DNA of 64,000 bases from Candidatus Zixiibacteriota bacterium (GTDB lineage Bacteria; Zixibacteria; MSB-5A5; GN15; FEB-12), in assembly GCA_035380245.1 (NCBI GenBank), contig DAOSXA010000003.1:248001-312000 (forward strand). The letters are read 5' to 3'. This document shows positions 25,322 through 34,086 of this stretch, in pieces. Within the stretch, counting starts at the first letter, position 1; the number at the start of each line of letters is the position of its first letter. The notes beneath the pieces were generated by a model. That model had not been told where the DNA came from and did not search any database. It worked only from the letters and a program-made list of their open reading frames with translations. Made by a program: the position numbers and the translations under genes.

Positions 25322-27331
25322 TCAGCGACGAAGCTTTTGTATGAGTCTTTGCATCAATTCCGTCGTTTCCGCATAGCCACACGCATCCTTGTCCGAATAG
25401 AAACGGCAGACCGATGCGACCGCACGTAAAGCTTCCTCCTCGCGGCCGAGTTCCATGAGCACACGCGCCGACCAGAGCTGAGCGTCATCGGCCAGCTCCA
25501 TGTCGGTATATACTTTATATCTGGGGTATTCGCTGTCGAGAGCGAGATGATACCCCTCCGTCATTTTCTTCAATACGGCCAGAGTCCGTTCCAGGGCCGA
25601 ATTATCAGTCGATCCCATGACCTGACACTCAGCCAGCTTCAGGTGTGACAGGTCGGTTAAGGTGCTGTTCTTCCCCGATAGCCCGGACACTGACGCAAAA
25701 TACCCGGCGGCTTCATCGTACTTGCCCTGCATGGATAGCGCCGTACCCAGCAGGAACTGTGATTCATCCGTAACGTCGGCGAGTTTCAACAGCCGTTCGG
25801 CGTTAGTCAGAGCGTCAGAGGTGTCTCGTTGTCCCGCAACCGCACCGATAATCAACCATGATTCACCGCAGGCCAGAATGTTATGGGAGCCCATCTGTGC
25901 TTCGGTATGCTCGTTTTTTGACCTTGCCTTGTCGTATTCTCTGACCGCTTCCTGAGCTTTGTTATGCGCTGTAGTTGAGTCATTTGTGTTCACAGCTTGT
26001 TGGAACAACTTCTGTGCATCTGCGGCTAATTCATACGCCAGCCCGTAGCCCTTGATCAGATCGTAGTAGCGCCGCTTGTTGGGGACATCTTCTTCAGTCG
26101 CGAGTTTAGTGGCGGCCTTGTCAATGATATCCATCGCAACGGGATAGTTGGCTACGACATGCAAGTGACGATTGCGTGAAGACAGGGTTGGATCACAGTC
26201 GTCATCGAAGAATCGGCTGTCGCGACGTTTGCCGAATTGAGCTGTCAAAGAGATGCGGAAATCATCATCGAGTCGATCATGGTGTCCCCAGGCGGCATCC
26301 AGTCGCAGATCGAATTTCTCCTTGCGCCAGGTGATGCCGGCTCCCAGGGCCGGTTCGACTTCATCGTCGCCGACTTTGTTAAGTCCGGCTCGAGGAGCGA
26401 TTACCGCGTTATCGAGACGCCAGGCCAGTTCGAAACCGGCGAATACGCCGATACCGCGCTCAGCATCGAGAATCTTCTCGTAATCGTTTGCCAGCGTCAG
26501 GCCGAGGCTGTCGTTCCCGAAAAGTCCTTGTATCGCATAGCTCCAGCCGAAACGCAACGAGGTGGGGTAGTCGTCATCGACACCGCCGAAACCGACGCTT
26601 GGGGGAACTAAATTCTGAACGTTGATCCCGAGCCGCAACGGGATCAGGAATTTCAACGATGCGATATCCTTGATCAACGGCGGGCTCAACAGTTGCACCT
26701 GTGCCCCGAGGTCAAGACCAAAACCGAAATCCGAGTCGTCGCGATCCCCGGCGTCGCGAATGCCCTGGCTGATCATCTTGAAAGTCATACCCAATCCGAG
26801 CACACCCGCAGGACCGGTGAACTCACGGGCATAGCCAACCAGTAAAGCCTGCTGATAAAGCCCGAATTCACCGTCGCCGATTAAATTGTTGTTCTCATCA
26901 CGCAAGTCGAATTCATCGGAGGAAAGATTGATCCCGGCGATTCCCCAGGCAGTTTCCGGACCGTACAGCCAGCCCAATCCGCCGGTCGCCGCGACGTTGG
27001 GGCGGGGAAGAGCAAAAGCTACGAAGTCGTAGGTGCTCAGCCCCATCGGTCGTGAGTACATGAAATACCCGTCGAGCTTTCGTGGTGCGCGAAGCAGCCC
27101 GGCGGCGTTGTAGAACAAACCTCCGGCGTCGTCCGACAGAGCGACATAGGCTCGCCCCATGCCAAGCGAACGAACCGAGACACCGTAACGAAGGAACTCA
27201 CCGGCCTGCCCGGCGTCACCGTCTTCAGCCGATACCATCGGAATGAAAATAATACCGATCAGGAAGCTCAGTGTAAGAACAACCAGCGTCGGTCGTTTTA
27301 TCATGTTGTTGAGCAGTGTGTGCCTTCCCAT
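25322..27331 (-). CDS. PorV/UPF0164-like outer-membrane protein with C-terminal TPR region
   Basis: A 669-residue exported protein. After the signal peptide (ending PMVSA) comes the PorV-type start: FLRYGVSVRSLGMGRAYVALSDDAGGLFYNAAGLL (about 45-80, in two blocks). A beta-barrel follows to about residue 375, with alternating aromatic strands. Residues about 400-669 are helical TPR-like repeats, which ordinary PorV lacks. PorV is the outer-membrane shuttle of type IX secretion substrates. The stop of the upstream gene overlaps the ATG by one base (TAATG). The combination with FlgD-Ig proteins and ExbB/ExbD genes suggests a related transport role, but this is inference. Confidence 0.82.
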   Translation of the reverse strand: MGRHTLLNNMIKRPTLVVLTLSFLIGIIFIPMVSAEDGDAGQAGEFLRYGVSVRSLGMGRAYVALSDDAGGLFYNAAGLLRAPRKLDGYFMYSRPMGLSTYDFVAFALPRPNVAATGGLGWLYGPETAWGIAGINLSSDEFDLRDENNNLIGDGEFGLYQQALLVGYAREFTGPAGVLGLGMTFKMISQGIRDAGDRDDSDFGFGLDLGAQVQLLSPPLIKDIASLKFLIPLRLGINVQNLVPPSVGFGGVDDDYPTSLRFGWSYAIQGLFGNDSLGLTLANDYEKILDAERGIGVFAGFELAWRLDNAVIAPRAGLNKVGDDEVEPALGAGITWRKEKFDLRLDAAWGHHDRLDDDFRISLTAQFGKRRDSRFFDDDCDPTLSSRNRHLHVVANYPVAMDIIDKAATKLATEEDVPNKRRYYDLIKGYGLAYELAADAQKLFQQAVNTNDSTTAHNKAQEAVREYDKARSKNEHTEAQMGSHNILACGESWLIIGAVAGQRDTSDALTNAERLLKLADVTDESQFLLGTALSMQGKYDEAAGYFASVSGLSGKNSTLTDLSHLKLAECQVMGSTDNSALERTLAVLKKMTEGYHLALDSEYPRYKVYTDMELADDAQLWSARVLMELGREEEALRAVASVCRFYSDKDACGYAETTELMQRLIQKLRR

Positions 27332-29301
27332 TATCGCACCACCGCAATCTTGATAGTGCCAATCTGCGATCCGTTCTGTTCCAGAACGCAGATATAACCT
27401 CCCCCGGCAACCGCTTCACCCCGGCCGTTATGCCCGTCCCAGCGAAAATTGGGATCACTTTCTCCGGATTTAATACCGGCCGTACCGGCCGGAACTGTTC
27501 GCTCGAGCACGAGATTGCCGAGCAGATCATATATCGAGATGGTGATGTCGGTATTGTCCTCGGCCAGGAAAACCAGCTGTGCCGATTGCCCTTCGTCGGG
27601 ATTGAACGGATTCGGGAAACTGTGTGGTTTGTCAATCCTCAGGAATTTCGTTTGAGCGATCTCACTCCTGTTTTCGGCGCGATCTTCCAACCGGGCAAGA
27701 ATAATCTTTTCATCGAAGCCTTCGCTGAGACGAAAAGTTACCGTTTCATTGAACGATGAGAGCGGCAATACCTGCGGATCGTATTGAAGACCTTCTTCCC
27801 AGACAATCGCCGCCTGCAATTCTCCGAATGGTCGCTCGATTCCTTCAAAACGCATTTGAATCACAGAGCCGGAACCGGATGTAGTCAACAGTACAATGGA
27901 AACGTCTTCGGGAGCAAACGGGTCAACTGTGATTTCCGCATGGTCGGTCAACAACGCTCCCCCGACCCAGGCCTGGAGATACAAACCCTGAGTCGAGTCT
28001 CCCGCGAAGGTATAAACCGTATCGAACGGCAAGGGTACATCGTGATATCTTCTACATGTATTGATACTGCCCGGATCAAGGCTGGTGCACAGATAAAGTG
28101 AATCGGCCCGTGATGCACCCGGAACGGCAACAGTCACGCCAACCGTGCGTGAGTCAACATACTCAGTGTCGTTGGGATCTAACCGATCATACAAGGTTAA
28201 ACCGGCTTGTAGTCCCTTTTGCACTCGAACTGAATCGTACGGAGTTGACGTATAGATATTACCAACCCGGTCCTTTGCTTCAATCCTGAATACATAATAA
28301 GCGTTATCGTAATCGAAATCGAAAATCGCCGAATCAGCCAGCGCCGCCGCCCCGCCGCCGGTGCCTAGCGGCAAAGTATCGGTGTGTATTAACTCATCGG
28401 AAGGGGAGTCATACGCCGACCATATCAACGTAACTTCGTCCAGACCGGAGTAGTACGGTGTGTTCAGGTCGCTTGCACTCCAGTACAACATGACGCTGTC
28501 GACCGCATAGAGGCTGTCCAGTCGGGTGATGTCTATTGAAGCTGTGGGCGAAGTTCGGTCGAATCCAACAGAAATATCAGAATCGGAAGGTGTCAATTCG
28601 TTGCCCGGTCCGGTGGAATCCGGCCAGCCTGCAGGCCGGGCCAAATCCATCGCGCCGACTGCGAATTGATAAAAGTTGTCGCCGGTTGAGATAATAAGAT
28701 TTGATAGATCGTATTCGAAATCCAATGTGCCGGGAGTGGGCCAGGACGTAAGCAAGCTCCAGGTCGTCATCCCCACGATACGGTAATAGAGGCCGACCGT
28801 ATCGAGTCCGGCCGGTTCTTCGAGGCTGAAAGACGCGGTGAGGTTGCTGTTGTTCGTCATCTCCCCAACCGGCTGACCGTCTGCGAGCAGTTCTATTGTG
28901 CTAAGGATGGGTGGAGTTTGGTCCTGAACGGAGGCACGAGGCTCTGAGTATATCCGTGTGTTGACCCCTTTCACGGCAACCACGCGATACCAGATCGTAT
29001 CCTCCGGCAGCAGGATCCCCTCGGCGTCCTCAGGTATACGGATGATCACCGTTTCTGAGAGGTCGATATTCTTAGCGGCATCCAGGAGAGGGGAGAAGGT
29101 TGCTTTGCGCGACCATTCTAAGAGAAATGCGCTGACATCACTGGAATCGATCCAACTCCCCGGGTGCCAGGTTACTATTTGATAGTCACCCTTGGTGTAG
29201 TCCGGGAGAGGTTCTACCTGGGGCAATTGGGCTATAGCGAAGTCCGCTGACACCGTCAGGATAAGCGTAAATATGAACAGCAGCTTTAGCAAGTTCTTCA
29301 T
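27331..29301 (-). CDS. exported protein with C-terminal FlgD-Ig-like sorting domain
   Basis: A 656-residue protein. A signal peptide starts at ATG 29301 (MKNLLKLLFIFTLILTV), and this ATG overlaps the FN3 gene stop as ATGA. The body is beta-sandwich-rich and resembles repeated Ig or FN3-type domains. The last 85 residues carry the Por/FlgD-Ig pattern: PHSFPNPFNPDEG, then ISIYDLLGNLVLERTVPAG and FRWDGHNGRGEAVAGGGYICVLE. Such C-terminal domains direct proteins to the surface in type-IX-like systems. A shorter frame upstream (to 29382) would spoil the signal peptide. The specific role is unknown. Confidence 0.8.
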   Translation of the reverse strand: MKNLLKLLFIFTLILTVSADFAIAQLPQVEPLPDYTKGDYQIVTWHPGSWIDSSDVSAFLLEWSRKATFSPLLDAAKNIDLSETVIIRIPEDAEGILLPEDTIWYRVVAVKGVNTRIYSEPRASVQDQTPPILSTIELLADGQPVGEMTNNSNLTASFSLEEPAGLDTVGLYYRIVGMTTWSLLTSWPTPGTLDFEYDLSNLIISTGDNFYQFAVGAMDLARPAGWPDSTGPGNELTPSDSDISVGFDRTSPTASIDITRLDSLYAVDSVMLYWSASDLNTPYYSGLDEVTLIWSAYDSPSDELIHTDTLPLGTGGGAAALADSAIFDFDYDNAYYVFRIEAKDRVGNIYTSTPYDSVRVQKGLQAGLTLYDRLDPNDTEYVDSRTVGVTVAVPGASRADSLYLCTSLDPGSINTCRRYHDVPLPFDTVYTFAGDSTQGLYLQAWVGGALLTDHAEITVDPFAPEDVSIVLLTTSGSGSVIQMRFEGIERPFGELQAAIVWEEGLQYDPQVLPLSSFNETVTFRLSEGFDEKIILARLEDRAENRSEIAQTKFLRIDKPHSFPNPFNPDEGQSAQLVFLAEDNTDITISIYDLLGNLVLERTVPAGTAGIKSGESDPNFRWDGHNGRGEAVAGGGYICVLEQNGSQIGTIKIAVVR

Positions 29302-32300
29302 CGAATCAACACCATCTTCTTGTTGATAGCCCCCAACCCGTATTCCAGTCGATAGAAATAAATTCCACTGGCAACCTGGCAACCTTCAGTATTCGTACCG
29401 TCCCAGGTGGCAATGTAATTACCGGCCGGTAATTCCTCGTCAACCAGACAGGTTACCGTCATGCCGAGAATGTTATATACTGTCAGATTTACGTGACAGC
29501 GTGACGGCAAGCCGAAAGGTATGTCGGTTACCGGGTTGAATGGATTGGGATAGTTTTGATCGAGAGTCCATGTGGTCGGGATCGGTGTGTTCTCATTCTC
29601 TGTAACATCCGTCGCAATGGTCCATGCACTGTCGGTCCAACCGCTCTCGTTGATACCGCGGATTGCTTTAATGCGGTAATAGACCGTTGTGATGGAAGGA
29701 TCCCAGGCGTTAGGGAACGTGAAACTGGTATCCGTACCGGGTACGACTCCGAAGTTGCCGGCCTCTTCCGGGATACCCAACGAGAAATGGTTCGGGTGCG
29801 AAGCGGCCTCCAGTCGGAAGCTGTCGGCGGGTAAGGCATCATTGTGGTGCCAGAAAACCGTCAACTTGCGAGAACTTACACTCAGGCTGTCCGACAGAAC
29901 ACTCGGGCATGTAAGCACCTCCAGACAGACCTCATTATTGTCCACCGTTTGCTCGTTGCCGACCGAATCGACCGCCTGAATACGATAGTTGTAGTCACAA
30001 TTGGAGGCATTCCCGACGCGGACACCGTCGATAAATACCGTATCCTCCGTTATGGCATACAGGTGGAACTCGCTCCGATCGGGATCGGTCCGATAGATAT
30101 TGTAATGTTGCAGTCCGCTGCCGCCGCGATCGGCTACCTGCGGCCAGGTGAGGTAGACGGCGATTGAATCCTCATCGGGAGTTATCACTGCCCGCGAACT
30201 GTCAAGCGACAAATTCGTTACTGCTTCCGGCGGACGGGCGTCAAGGAAAGCACTCACCGTATCCGTGAAATAATCGGTTGACCACAACGATGCGGACTGA
30301 TGACCGAACCGATCGATCCCCCGGATTCTGAAATAAAGCATGTTGTTATCGTTGTTGACGCCGGTTGGCCCCAAATTGACCGTGAGAGGAGTATCAAGAG
30401 CGGCTGCTCGTGTCTCCAGCATCGGTAAGGCATCGAATCCCGGCCAGAGACTGACTTGGATTACCACGGAATCAGCACCGTAAGTGAAATTCTGGGCCGG
30501 GGCGTAGTTTTCGTCGAGCCAATACCAGCGAAAAGTCAACGACGAGGCATTGAAATATCGGGGTGAGATCGGAACGACTTGCGGTGTGTAGGCCCAAATC
30601 GGCTGTACCCGCGCCGTAGTCTCGACCGCATTACCGGGTTGGCTGAATTTATCGATTGCCCGAACCGTATAGCGGTAGTCCACGCCTTCGTTCAGGCCGC
30701 TGTCCATGAAGCCGTAGCTGGTTTGCAGATCATCGGCTGTGATCGTCGTGTCGAGACCGGTTCGGCTGACCCGAAATGAATCGATAAGACTCGGGCGCAC
30801 GAAATCCCAACTCACATATATGCTTGCGGCACTCGTTCCGATCAAATCGGGATCGAGCGGTTGCGGTACCGTCGTGAGAGCTTGCGGTGATGCCGGGAGT
30901 GTCATATAAGGAACGGTGCAGGGTTGCGACCAGGCCGTCTCCATAATAGAGTCCGTCGCGTTTTCAATCAAGTCAGCCTCGCGTTCGTATTCCTGCACGC
31001 GGAAAACATAGCGGCCGGTATCATTGACGGCGCTGAGATTCGGAAGAGTATAGAAAGACCGCATATAGTTGCTGTCCAACCAGACCTCAGGATCGGCATC
31101 TTCTCTGAGATAGGTTATTTCAATCCGGTTGCCCCAGCTTTCGGCCAGGTTGGGTGTAGGGCGAGTCCAGAAAATCTTGATACTGTCGGCCCCGGTGATG
31201 GTGCTGTCGATAACCGGCGCACGATTACAGAAGGCCGAATCGATCGGCAGCTTGAGCGGTGCTTCGCGGCCGACCCAGTTGACCGGAACCACGCAATAGA
31301 CGTACCACTCGTAAGTGGTCAAAGGACCTGCGTCGTAGTGGTCGGTGTAGTCGGAACTATCAAACGGCACCGCCGATTGTGTCGTAACCGAGAGCCAGAC
31401 ATCGGGGGTATTTCTTCGAAATATATGGTAGGCGTATATGTCCGGCCGGTCAGGTTTTTCCCAGTTGACATAGATATTGCCAAGGTAGGACTCAGTCGCA
31501 TGCTGGTTCGTGACAGTGAGATCAGCCAATTGAGGCGGATCAACCGCCCAGATCGTAACCATTTGGTCGGCCGACCAGCGACTGCGGGTGCTGTCGTTGA
31601 ACACCGTCTGGATGCGCACACGCACGCGAGAAGAGTCCTCTTCGGTGTCAATCTCAATATCATCCGTTGTCAGATCATCGATAGCGACATCGTTGCCGTT
31701 CCATTGTAAATTATAGCGAGCGGCATTAGTTGTATCGTTGAGAACATTCCAATATGCCCAGAAAGTGGACTGACCGCGATAGCAGCGTCCATCTACGATC
31801 GTATCGCAACTGAGTGAAATGAGTTCCGGAGGAAGATGCGGGAAGTCATCGCCGGTCCAACTAGTGGTTGTGCGGTAGTTACCCGCTTTGTCCTTCGACA
31901 GAATGCGATAATAATAACGAGTCCGAACCAGACCGTCGACATCCCAATAATAATCACGATACACGACCTGATCCCCGGGAACGGAATCGACTGGAGCGCC
32001 CCAGTTTCCAGCCGTCGTTGAGCGGTACACATAATACCAGTCGAGTCCGCTGACCGCTTCAAAAGCCGCATCCCAGGTTACGAGCATGGCCGCGCTGTCG
32101 ACACCCTCTATATAAGGATTGGGCGTGACCGCCAGGTTGGATATATCTCCGGGCGGAAACGGGTCCATCACCACCGACAGTGCGTCGGACCAGTCGCTTT
32201 CATGACCTAGCTTATCTTTGGCCTTACAACGCACGTAATAGGTATGGCCGTTGACATAGGCCGAGTCGTGGTCGGGGGGAAGCATGCTCAGTGTCCGCGA

Positions 32301-33263
32301 AATGGACGAGGGCGTGTAGGTTATCCATCCGGTGGTAAAAAAGCTCCAGGCGGAGTCGCCGGTCGTAAAATACTTCAGGCTGTCGCGAGCGATCTCAAAC
32401 CTGATTGAATCGGCTTTTTCGGCTGGTGCGACGGCGTTGGAGGCTCCCGTCATCTCTATATTGAGTCCCTTGATAAAGCGAGTGGAACCGTTGTCGTAAT
32501 CATAACCGACTGTCAGAGTTGGAGTGGGAGGCGCTGAAGAATCAGGCATGACGCCGGCTGTGGCTCGACCGCCGCGCCGGTTGCCGACGGCATCGATGGC
32601 GATCATTTCATAGAAAGTGGTAACGCCCTCAATCAGTCCGACGTCGCCGGCCAGTGTTTCCTGGTAGAGATAAGTATTGTCCGGGGAAGTGTCGCTGACA
32701 GTGTCGATCACGGACCAATCGTTCGATCCGATTTTTCGCTGAAGCTCATACTCCACAACACCGCTGATCGCATCGACAGCTCCAAGCCAGTCAACTGAGA
32801 CCACGCCCCCGTAAGAGGCTCGGGCCCGAACCGGTCCGGCGCCGGTAGAATCAAACTTAACGCTATCGGGAGGGCTGTTGTCCAGCGTCGTGAAAACGGT
32901 GTCGGAAAAGCTTGTATCGGCAAGATCCGGGCAATAGGCTTTGGCAAAAAAGCCGTAGGTGTGTCCATCGAGGAGATTCTCAAACACTACCGCCGTAGTA
33001 TCAACCGCCTGACTCAGCAACTTGTCCGGATTGTAGCAACCCCTGATGATGCCATCGGCCTGATCGAAATAGCAAACCTCGGTCAGGTCGGCGTTTTCCG
33101 CCGGGATCATCTGAACAGTGACTGCCGTCCCCGACTGGTAGGTCGGAAGTGAGCCGACTTCGGGTATATCACAGATCTGCGCCTGAACGATAGATGCTGA
33201 TAACCAGAGTCCAATGAATAACGCCGGAAGCAACAACCGGCGATAGAATTCTCTATAGATCAT
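29298..33263 (-). CDS. large FN3-repeat surface protein with FlgD-Ig/Por-type C-terminus
   Basis: A 1,321-residue protein with a signal peptide (MIYREFYRRLLLPALFIGLW, ending SIVQA) and many fibronectin type III-like repeats (roughly ten) built from strands such as YYVYRSTTAGN, YHIFRRNTPDV and YNIYRTDPDRS. The last 85 residues are a FlgD-Ig-like sorting domain: NYPNPFNPVTDIPFGL, LTVYNILGMTV, WDGTNTEGCQVASGIYFYRLEYG. It is likely displayed outside the cell or in the outer membrane. It is the first gene of the nine-gene operon, with a promoter about 185 bases upstream. GGAGGAGG lies unusually far (about 14 bases) before the ATG. Confidence 0.85.
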   Translation of the reverse strand: MIYREFYRRLLLPALFIGLWLSASIVQAQICDIPEVGSLPTYQSGTAVTVQMIPAENADLTEVCYFDQADGIIRGCYNPDKLLSQAVDTTAVVFENLLDGHTYGFFAKAYCPDLADTSFSDTVFTTLDNSPPDSVKFDSTGAGPVRARASYGGVVSVDWLGAVDAISGVVEYELQRKIGSNDWSVIDTVSDTSPDNTYLYQETLAGDVGLIEGVTTFYEMIAIDAVGNRRGGRATAGVMPDSSAPPTPTLTVGYDYDNGSTRFIKGLNIEMTGASNAVAPAEKADSIRFEIARDSLKYFTTGDSAWSFFTTGWITYTPSSISRTLSMLPPDHDSAYVNGHTYYVRCKAKDKLGHESDWSDALSVVMDPFPPGDISNLAVTPNPYIEGVDSAAMLVTWDAAFEAVSGLDWYYVYRSTTAGNWGAPVDSVPGDQVVYRDYYWDVDGLVRTRYYYRILSKDKAGNYRTTTSWTGDDFPHLPPELISLSCDTIVDGRCYRGQSTFWAYWNVLNDTTNAARYNLQWNGNDVAIDDLTTDDIEIDTEEDSSRVRVRIQTVFNDSTRSRWSADQMVTIWAVDPPQLADLTVTNQHATESYLGNIYVNWEKPDRPDIYAYHIFRRNTPDVWLSVTTQSAVPFDSSDYTDHYDAGPLTTYEWYVYCVVPVNWVGREAPLKLPIDSAFCNRAPVIDSTITGADSIKIFWTRPTPNLAESWGNRIEITYLREDADPEVWLDSNYMRSFYTLPNLSAVNDTGRYVFRVQEYEREADLIENATDSIMETAWSQPCTVPYMTLPASPQALTTVPQPLDPDLIGTSAASIYVSWDFVRPSLIDSFRVSRTGLDTTITADDLQTSYGFMDSGLNEGVDYRYTVRAIDKFSQPGNAVETTARVQPIWAYTPQVVPISPRYFNASSLTFRWYWLDENYAPAQNFTYGADSVVIQVSLWPGFDALPMLETRAAALDTPLTVNLGPTGVNNDNNMLYFRIRGIDRFGHQSASLWSTDYFTDTVSAFLDARPPEAVTNLSLDSSRAVITPDEDSIAVYLTWPQVADRGGSGLQHYNIYRTDPDRSEFHLYAITEDTVFIDGVRVGNASNCDYNYRIQAVDSVGNEQTVDNNEVCLEVLTCPSVLSDSLSVSSRKLTVFWHHNDALPADSFRLEAASHPNHFSLGIPEEAGNFGVVPGTDTSFTFPNAWDPSITTVYYRIKAIRGINESGWTDSAWTIATDVTENENTPIPTTWTLDQNYPNPFNPVTDIPFGLPSRCHVNLTVYNILGMTVTCLVDEELPAGNYIATWDGTNTEGCQVASGIYFYRLEYGLGAINKKMVLIR

Positions 33264-33445
33264 TACGAAACTGGATGCCTCCTCCCGTGTGATTTCATCA
33301 ACTTGGCGGGTTATAAAAGTAAGACATATACATTAGCTCGGAGTTGCCCTCTCAATGCTCTCCCAGTACCATATAATCCCTGCATTGGGGAATGCTCTCT
33401 TCCAAAGTTGCGCGATCCTCATGTCCCCATTGGAAACGTTCGATA

Positions 33446-33474
33446 AATAAAACGTGTATCGTGCGATCTGTCAA
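33446..33474 (-). promoter_or_regulatory. promoter of the nine-gene envelope operon
   Basis: On the minus strand a perfect TTGACA (33469-33474) is followed after 17 bases by TTTATT (33446-33451). Transcription would begin near 33439, leaving an untranslated leader of about 175 bases before the FN3 protein. Confidence 0.5.
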
Positions 33475-33569
33475 CGGGAAAATGGCGCTACTCGGTTCGC
33501 ATTCCGTTTTATACACGTCTTAGCTTCTCAATAAACGGCTTTATCTCCTCTCCGTTGGTCTCTTTGCGG

Positions 33570-33599
33570 TTGACGGATACAGTCATCGCATCCTATCAT
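33570..33599 (+). promoter_or_regulatory. promoter of the archease-rtcB operon
   Basis: TTGACG (33570-33575), 18 bases, then TATCAT (33594-33599), each a 5/6 match. Transcription would begin about 30 bases before the archease ATG. The remaining bases between 33264 and 33634 show no gene or repeat. Confidence 0.5.
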
Positions 33600-33634
33600 G
33601 TATACCTGTTACCGTCCAAAACCGGGATAATTCA

Positions 33635-34057
33635 ATGCGATGCTATGAAATGTTCGAACATACCGCCGATATCGGTTTCATCGCACGCGGGGCTACTCTG
33701 GATGAGGCGTTCTCGTGTGCCGCCGTCGCGCTTTGGGATGTTATCACCGGGGAGATGGAATGCGCCGACTCCGATCACATTGTCTTCGAAATCGAATCGG
33801 TGGATCGTGAGGGCCTCCTGGTCGGTTTCTTATCACAATTGTTGTTCCTCTTCGAAACGGAGCGGTTCGTTGGACAAAGAGCCAAGGTTCAACTGGTTGG
33901 CGATACCGGACTCAGGGCGGAAGTAATGGGGGAGAGGCTCACCGAATCGACTAATATAGAGGGTTATCATGTCAAGGGTGTTTCGTATCACATGATGGAG
34001 ATAGCTGAGGCGACCGACGACAATCAGGCCCATGTGAAGGTTGTGCTCGATGTGTAG
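33635..34057 (+). CDS. archease
   Basis: A 140-residue protein of the archease family. EMFEHTADIGFIARGATLDEAF at the N-terminus and YHVKGVSYHMMEI near the end are the family's conserved ends, with conserved acidic residues that bind Ca2+. Archease activates the RNA ligase RtcB and lets it turn over by promoting guanylylation. The rtcB gene follows 29 bp downstream on the same strand, which is the usual arrangement. The promoter lies about 35 bases upstream of the ATG. Its length is typical for the family. Confidence 0.93.
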   Translation: MRCYEMFEHTADIGFIARGATLDEAFSCAAVALWDVITGEMECADSDHIVFEIESVDREGLLVGFLSQLLFLFETERFVGQRAKVQLVGDTGLRAEVMGERLTESTNIEGYHVKGVSYHMMEIAEATDDNQAHVKVVLDV

Positions 34058-34086
34058 TCCTCTTATGCAGGTGAAAGGTGGCTGTA

